A stretch of 19,597 nt of DNA from Chitinophagales bacterium. Its GTDB lineage: Bacteria; Bacteroidota; Bacteroidia; Chitinophagales; UBA2359. This document shows positions 15,359 to 19,597 of the stretch, in pieces (position 1 is the first letter of the stretch; each line of letters opens with the position of its first letter). The position numbers were made by a program, and so were the translations under genes. The notes beneath the pieces were generated by a model that worked only from the letters and a program-made list of their open reading frames with translations, had not been told where the DNA came from and made no database searches. Where the stretch lies: positions 1 through 19,597 of the forward strand of contig JAHDDN010000053.1 of assembly GCA_020629335.1 (NCBI GenBank), in the 5' to 3' direction.

Positions 15359-18300
15359 ATGTATAAAACAGTACCAGCTTATAAGCCTAAGAATAAAATA
15401 AGAATTGTTACAGCAGCTTCTTTATTTGATGGGCATGATGCGGCGATCAATATTATGCGACGCATCTTGCAGGCATCAGGGGCAGAGATTATTCATTTGG
15501 GACATAATCGCTCGGTGAATGAGATTGTGAATACAGCTATACAAGAAGATGCTCATGCGATTGCCATTACTTCTTATCAAGGAGGTCATGTAGAGTACTT
15601 CAAGTATATGTATGATTTGTTGAAGGAGAAGGGGGCAGGACAGATTAAGATATTTGGTGGTGGAGGTGGTACTATATTGCCGACGGAAATAGAGGAGTTA
15701 CACGCTTATGGCATCGCTCGTATTTATTCACCAGATGATGGTCGAACGATGGGCTTGCAAGGGATGATTAATGACCTATTAGAGCAGTCAGATTATGTGA
15801 TAGGAGATCAGTTGAATGGAGAAGTCAAAAACTTAACAAAAAAGAATCCGAAGTCTATTGCTCGATTGATTACGGCTTATGAAAACTATGAAGCGCAACA
15901 TAGCGATGCATTGAGTAAAATCCGTGAGCAAGCTAAGAAGGTGAATACACCTGTATTAGGTATTACAGGAACGGGTGGTGCAGGTAAATCATCCTTGACA
16001 GATGAGCTGATTCGTCGTTTCCTATTGGATTTTGAGGATAAGACAATTGCTATTATTAGTGTTGATCCATCCAAGCGTAAAACAGGTGGAGCATTATTAG
16101 GAGACCGTATTCGTATGAATGCCATCAATCACCCAAGGGTGTATATGCGTTCCTTGGCGACTCGGGAGTCAAATGTTGCCTTGTCTAAATATGTAGATGA
16201 AGCAGTGGATGTATTGAAAGCAGCTAAGTATGACTTGATTATTTTAGAGAGTTCTGGTATTGGGCAGTCGGATACCCAAATCACGGAATTTGCAGACTTA
16301 ACGATGTATGTGATGACGCCTGAATATGGTGCTGCTACGCAATTAGAGAAAATTGACATGCTTGACTTTGCTGACATCGTGGTGCTGAATAAATTTGATA
16401 AACGAGGTGCGTTAGATGCTTTAAGAGATGTACGTAAGCAATACCAGCGTAATAGTGTGGCTTTCGATAAGCCATTAGAAGATATGCCTGTCTTTGGGAC
16501 CATTGCTTCGCAATTCAATGATCCAGGTACGAATCGTTTGTACCAAGCGGTGATGCAAACTTTACAAGAAAAAACAAAAACAGATTTAAAGAGCGACTTT
16601 AAGGCCAGTAATGAGATGTCTGAGAAGATATTCATTATTCCACCGAATCGAGTGCGTTATTTATCAGAGATTTCAGACACCATTCGTCAGTATAATCAGT
16701 GGGTAGAGAAGCAAGCAGCTATTGCGCAAGATCTATACAGTTTACAACAATCCATGAAGGTGATTGAGCAGACTGAACTGAAAGATAAAGATGTCCTTAC
16801 AAAACAATTAGAAACAGCTTCTGAAGAAGTAGGCTTGCAATTAGATGGTCATAACAGAAAATTATTAGAGCAATGGCCAGCCTTGAAGGAAGCCTACGCT
16901 CAAGACGAGTTCACCTATCAAGTAAGAGGCCGAGACATTAAGGTACAAACCTATACTGAGTCGCTTTCTAAAAACAAAATTCCTCGTATTTCCTTGCCAC
17001 GTTTTGAGGCTTGGGGTGATTTATTGCGTTGGAATTTACAAGAGAACGTGCCAGGGCGTTTCCCATTCACAGCAGGTGTATTCCCATTTAAGCGACAAGG
17101 AGAAGATCCTACTCGTATGTTTGCAGGAGAAGGCGGGCCAGAGCGTACCAATAGACGTTTTCATTACCTCTCTTCCAATATGCCAGCTAAGCGATTATCA
17201 ACAGCTTTTGACTCAGTGACGCTTTATGGGGAAGATCCAGATTATCGTCCTGATATTTATGGTAAGGTTGGTAACTCAGGTGTGTCAGTATGTTGTTTAG
17301 ATGACGCCAAAAAGCTCTATTCAGGCTTTGATTTATCAGACAAAAGAACGTCGGTTTCTATGACCATCAATGGTCCTGCGGCCATCATTACTGCCTTCTT
17401 TATGAATGCAGCCATTGATCAGCAGTGCGAAGTTTATATCAAGGAAAAAGGCTTAGAAGCAGAAGTAGAAAAGAAGATCAAAGCCATCTATAAAGGCAAA
17501 ACCAAATTACGTCCTAAATATAATGGTCCATTACCAGCAGGTAATGACGGTTTAGGCTTAATGCTCTTAGGCGTAACAGGCGATCAAGTATTGCCAAAAG
17601 AAGTTTACGAAGAAATCAAAGCCGCTACCCTTTCCAAAGTTAGAGGAACAGTCCAAGCAGATATTCTCAAAGAAGACCAAGCCCAAAATACTTGCATCTT
17701 CTCCACAGAATTTTCCCTCAAACTCATGGGCGATGTGCAGCAATATTTCAGCGATCATAATGTCCGCAATTTTTACTCGGTTTCCATATCGGGTTATCAC
17801 ATAGCAGAAGCAGGTGCCAATCCAATTTCTCAATTGGCTTTCACGCTCGCTAATGGCTTCACCTTTGTGGAGTACTATTTATCGAGAGGCATGGATATTA
17901 ATGAGTTTGCGCCTAATCTGTCTTTCTTTTTCTCCAATGGCATTGATCCAGAATATGCCGTGATCGGTAGAGTGGCCAGACGTATTTGGTCTAAAGCCAT
18001 GAAGCAGAAGTACAATGCCAATGAGCGTTCACAAAAACTGAAGTATCACATCCAAACTTCAGGTCGTTCTTTACACGCCCAAGAGATTGCTTTCAACGAT
18101 ATTCGTACTACACTGCAAGCATTATACGCTATCTACGACAACTGTAACTCGCTACACACCAATGCTTATGATGAAGCGATTACCACACCGACCGAAGAGT
18201 CGGTACGTAGAGCAGTCGCCATTCAGCTCATCATCAATAAAGAGTTAGGTTTAGCAAAAAATGAAAACCCAATTCAAGGTTCTTTCATTATAGAAGAGCT

Positions 18301-18742
18301 CACTGAGCTAGTAGAGGAGGCAGTATTAACAGAATTTGATCGTATCACAGAGCGTGGAGGTGTATTAGGTGCCATGGAAACCATGTATCAAAGAGGTAAG
18401 ATTCAAGAAGAGTCGCTCTATTACGAAATGCAAAAACACACAGGCGAATATCCAATCGTAGGCGTGAATACCTATCTATCAAAAGAAGGCTCACCAACCA
18501 TTATCCCAAAAGAAGTGATCCGTTCTACCAAAGAAGAAAAGGAAGCTCAAATCAATACATTGAATAATTTGAAGGCTAAAAGCGAAGATATTAGCCCAGC
18601 GCAATTATCCATTCTCCAGACAGCCGCCATCCAAAATGATAACTTATTTAATGCGCTCATGGAAGCCGCTAAGTATTGTTCTTTAGGCCAAATCACCAAC
18701 TCTCTTTATGAAGTAGGCGGCCAGTACAGACGGAATATGTAA
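15359..18742 (+). CDS. icmF: Fused isobutyryl-CoA mutase (adenosylcobalamin-dependent, with built-in G-protein chaperone)
   Basis: A 1127-residue protein of normal IcmF length and order. The N-terminal B12-binding domain (about 13-145) has DGHDAA (24-29; H26 should ligate cobalt) and the Gly-rich GGGGGT loop (100-104 region). A MeaB/ArgK-like GTPase follows (about 195-420), with P-loop GTGGAGKSS (204-212), ESSGIGQSD (297-305) and NKFDKRG (344-350). A linker leads to the large TIM-barrel mutase domain (about 545-1125), with [10 protein letters not shown] and [19 protein letters not shown]. IcmF interconverts isobutyryl-CoA and n-butyryl-CoA, and some members act on isovaleryl/pivalyl-CoA; the GTPase domain loads and guards the cofactor. 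This links branched-chain amino acid or fatty acid carbon to central metabolism. The fused order separates it from methylmalonyl-CoA mutase. G exceeds C on the coding strand early in the gene, but C exceeds G after about 17.4 kb. Confidence 0.96.
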   Translation: MYKTVPAYKPKNKIRIVTAASLFDGHDAAINIMRRILQASGAEIIHLGHNRSVNEIVNTAIQEDAHAIAITSYQGGHVEYFKYMYDLLKEKGAGQIKIFGGGGGTILPTEIEELHAYGIARIYSPDDGRTMGLQGMINDLLEQSDYVIGDQLNGEVKNLTKKNPKSIARLITAYENYEAQHSDALSKIREQAKKVNTPVLGITGTGGAGKSSLTDELIRRFLLDFEDKTIAIISVDPSKRKTGGALLGDRIRMNAINHPRVYMRSLATRESNVALSKYVDEAVDVLKAAKYDLIILESSGIGQSDTQITEFADLTMYVMTPEYGAATQLEKIDMLDFADIVVLNKFDKRGALDALRDVRKQYQRNSVAFDKPLEDMPVFGTIASQFNDPGTNRLYQAVMQTLQEKTKTDLKSDFKASNEMSEKIFIIPPNRVRYLSEISDTIRQYNQWVEKQAAIAQDLYSLQQSMKVIEQTELKDKDVLTKQLETASEEVGLQLDGHNRKLLEQWPALKEAYAQDEFTYQVRGRDIKVQTYTESLSKNKIPRISLPRFEAWGDLLRWNLQENVPGRFPFTAGVFPFKRQGEDPTRMFAGEGGPERTNRRFHYLSSNMPAKRLSTAFDSVTLYGEDPDYRPDIYGKVGNSGVSVCCLDDAKKLYSGFDLSDKRTSVSMTINGPAAIITAFFMNAAIDQQCEVYIKEKGLEAEVEKKIKAIYKGKTKLRPKYNGPLPAGNDGLGLMLLGVTGDQVLPKEVYEEIKAATLSKVRGTVQADILKEDQAQNTCIFSTEFSLKLMGDVQQYFSDHNVRNFYSVSISGYHIAEAGANPISQLAFTLANGFTFVEYYLSRGMDINEFAPNLSFFFSNGIDPEYAVIGRVARRIWSKAMKQKYNANERSQKLKYHIQTSGRSLHAQEIAFNDIRTTLQALYAIYDNCNSLHTNAYDEAITTPTEESVRRAVAIQLIINKELGLAKNENPIQGSFIIEELTELVEEAVLTEFDRITERGGVLGAMETMYQRGKIQEESLYYEMQKHTGEYPIVGVNTYLSKEGSPTIIPKEVIRSTKEEKEAQINTLNNLKAKSEDISPAQLSILQTAAIQNDNLFNALMEAAKYCSLGQITNSLYEVGGQYRRNM

Positions 18743-18750
18743 AAAATGGC

Positions 18751-18758
18751 TATCTTAG
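18751..18758 (+). promoter_or_regulatory. Candidate -7 box for the lipoprotein gene
   Basis: TATCTTAG, one base from TAnnTTTG, followed by CG as often seen just before Bacteroidota starts, lies 20 bp before the ATG at 18779. It sits downstream of an earlier in-frame ATG at 18746, which argues for the later start. The -33 region is weak. Confidence 0.35.
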
Positions 18759-18778
18759 CGCCCATAAACCTAATAAAC

Positions 18779-19261
18779 ATGAATAAGCTTTATATTATAA
18801 TAGCAATTGTACTACTATCACTAACAGCCTGTAATTCAGAAGAAAGTGCTAAGACAACCAAAAAAGCACCGGCTAAAACAGAGAAGAAAGAATCGGGGGA
18901 CGTATTAGATAGAGCCACCATTCAGAAGGTCATCGCTCAATCCTCCAAAATTGAATTGCTCTTTTATTTAGGCGAAGGTTCCATGAGTACTGCGCTCCCT
19001 AATCGCCAGCAAATAGATAACTTTAATGTGTTTATTACAGATGAAGGCTTTACGCCACGTAAAGAATGTAAGCCTACTGGTAGTGCATTATTCATGGATG
19101 ACGATGGGAATATTTTACTCGATTCAGAGCTAAATTTCCTGCCTGATTGCAACTTCATCCGCATGGTCTACAACAAAAAAACTTATTATCACAAACTCTC
19201 TCCACAAGCGAATCCATTCTTCATGCAATTCGTCAAGCTAATGCAGCAAGGCCAGCAATAA
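18779..19261 (+). CDS. Small putative lipoprotein of unknown function
   Basis: The frame is open from an ATG at 18746, but the ATG at 18779 is preferred. From it the protein starts MNKLYIIIAIVLLSLTAC, a textbook lipoprotein signal with lipobox LTAC and Cys18, while the upstream 11 residues would spoil it. The 160-residue product has a Lys-rich linker (KTTKKAPAKTEKKE) and then a compact domain of about 120 residues with two Cys (in RKECKP and PDCNF) and a central MDDDGNILLD segment. I do not recognise the family. It should be tethered to a membrane after processing. It follows icmF by 36 bp in the same direction and may be partly co-transcribed, with the possible promoter noted at 18751. No functional link to the mutase is evident. 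Confidence 0.8.
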   Translation: MNKLYIIIAIVLLSLTACNSEESAKTTKKAPAKTEKKESGDVLDRATIQKVIAQSSKIELLFYLGEGSMSTALPNRQQIDNFNVFITDEGFTPRKECKPTGSALFMDDDGNILLDSELNFLPDCNFIRMVYNKKTYYHKLSPQANPFFMQFVKLMQQGQQ

Positions 19262-19279
19262 ATGGTGCACTGCAAGGGA

Positions 19280-19301
19280 GGGCGGACATATAGGTCCGCC
19301 C
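19280..19301. repeat. Short GC-rich palindrome after the lipoprotein gene
   Basis: GGGCGGAC (19280-19287) pairs with GTCCGCCC (19294-19301) around a 6-nt loop, followed by CTAC. The same architecture (GTAGGGGCnn ... CTATGTGT ... GCCC in one orientation) is nested inside the structured elements, so this is probably a solo copy of that small palindrome. It lacks a T run, so it is not a clear terminator. Confidence 0.6.
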
Positions 19302-19378
19302 CTACAAAATATTTGGTGATTTGTTCGATTGCCTAATCTAACTAATAAACCAATATACTATTTAACTAATTTACCAAT

Positions 19379-19597
19379 TTGGGGCTTACCCATTTATAAT
19401 TTTTCATTCGATAGTAGGGGCGGTACCTGTGTGTCCGCCCACGAATGAAAAATTATAAATGGGTCGGGCTGTCCGTTCTTATGTGGCTGTTCGGCGGCTA
19501 TTCCGCTAAGGTCCGCTTGTCTGCCACTTCGTGGCCAGCCTGCGCGTTCCTAAGCTCCATAAGCCCCCTCTCGACGCCACATACCACTCCCATCCCT
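19379..19597 (+). repeat. Structured dispersed element, copy 3 (reaches window end)
   Basis: It begins TTGGGGCTTACCC, overlapping a 23-bp perfect inverted repeat (19388-19410 with 19442-19464) that encloses a GGGCGG/CCGCCC palindrome (19418-19440). The core follows: GGGTCGGGCTGTCCG (19461 on), TATGTGGC (19480-19487), inner hairpin GCCAC-ttc-GTGGC (19523-19535), GCCACATA (19576-19583) and ATCCCT at the last base. Its outer stem differs in sequence from copy 1 on both arms but remains perfectly paired. Confidence 0.86.

Larger units (their letters stand above)
19262..19597. other. Gene-free region at window end with repeats
   Basis: It holds an 8-bp GC-rich palindrome (19280-19301), an AT-rich stretch with two copies of an AACTAATnnACCAAT word at a 24-bp spacing (19340-19355, 19364-19379; 13 of 16 bases alike), and copy 3 of the structured element, cut by the window edge. 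I see no gene. Confidence 0.75.

Noticed and set aside
15359..18742. Methylmalonyl-CoA mutase
   Set aside because: The B12 domain is at the N-terminus and is fused to a MeaB-like GTPase and then the mutase domain, which is the IcmF arrangement.
18746..18778. ATG at 18746 as start of the lipoprotein
   Set aside because: It adds 11 residues in front of an intact lipoprotein signal, and a possible -7 box lies downstream of it.

Overview
The window looks like a piece of a Bacteroidota chromosome, probably a marine or free-living Saprospirales/Lewinella-type bacterium (inference). The grounds are three surface or secreted proteins ending in type IX secretion (T9SS) sorting domains, SprB-like repeats, near absence of Shine-Dalgarno sequences, several candidate TAnnTTTG -7 boxes, and fairly low GC. 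I see no rRNA, tRNA, CRISPR array, transposase or phage gene.

Layout. 2-2029 (+) is the 3' part of a repetitive T9SS surface protein, ending at a strong bidirectional terminator. 2136-3386 (-) is a DUF1015 protein, divergent from a YifB/ComM-type AAA+ ATPase (3484-5025, +). After a repeat-filled gap comes a tight operon-like trio (5618-8447, +): a GT4 glycosyltransferase, a WecA/MraY-type polyprenyl-phosphate sugar-phosphate transferase and a CrcB fluoride channel. A 0.5-kb stretch of stacked intergenic repeats follows. Then come two translationally coupled T9SS-secreted proteins on the minus strand (13925 down to 8950): an M43-type metalloprotease with a beta-helix-like region, then a propeller-like protein. 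The right part holds tryptophan 2,3-dioxygenase (14198-15139), fused isobutyryl-CoA mutase IcmF (15359-18742) and a small lipoprotein (18779-19261), all +.

Function. The first two genes of the trio plausibly start a lipid-linked surface glycan. The T9SS proteins are exported or attached to the cell surface, one of them as a protease. The dioxygenase and IcmF both belong to amino-acid or short acyl-CoA catabolism, though nothing shows they are co-regulated.

The most unusual content is between the genes. A structured repeat element of about 210-235 bp occurs three times (5041-5253 minus, 8515-8747 plus, 19379-19597 plus and cut by the window end). Its core is conserved, while its hairpin stems differ in sequence between copies but keep their base pairing. 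Short GC-rich palindromes, AACGTT clusters and a 154-bp element with near-perfect terminal inverted repeats (15147-15300) add to this. No classical new multi-gene system is evident; the structured repeat family is the best candidate for something not yet described.
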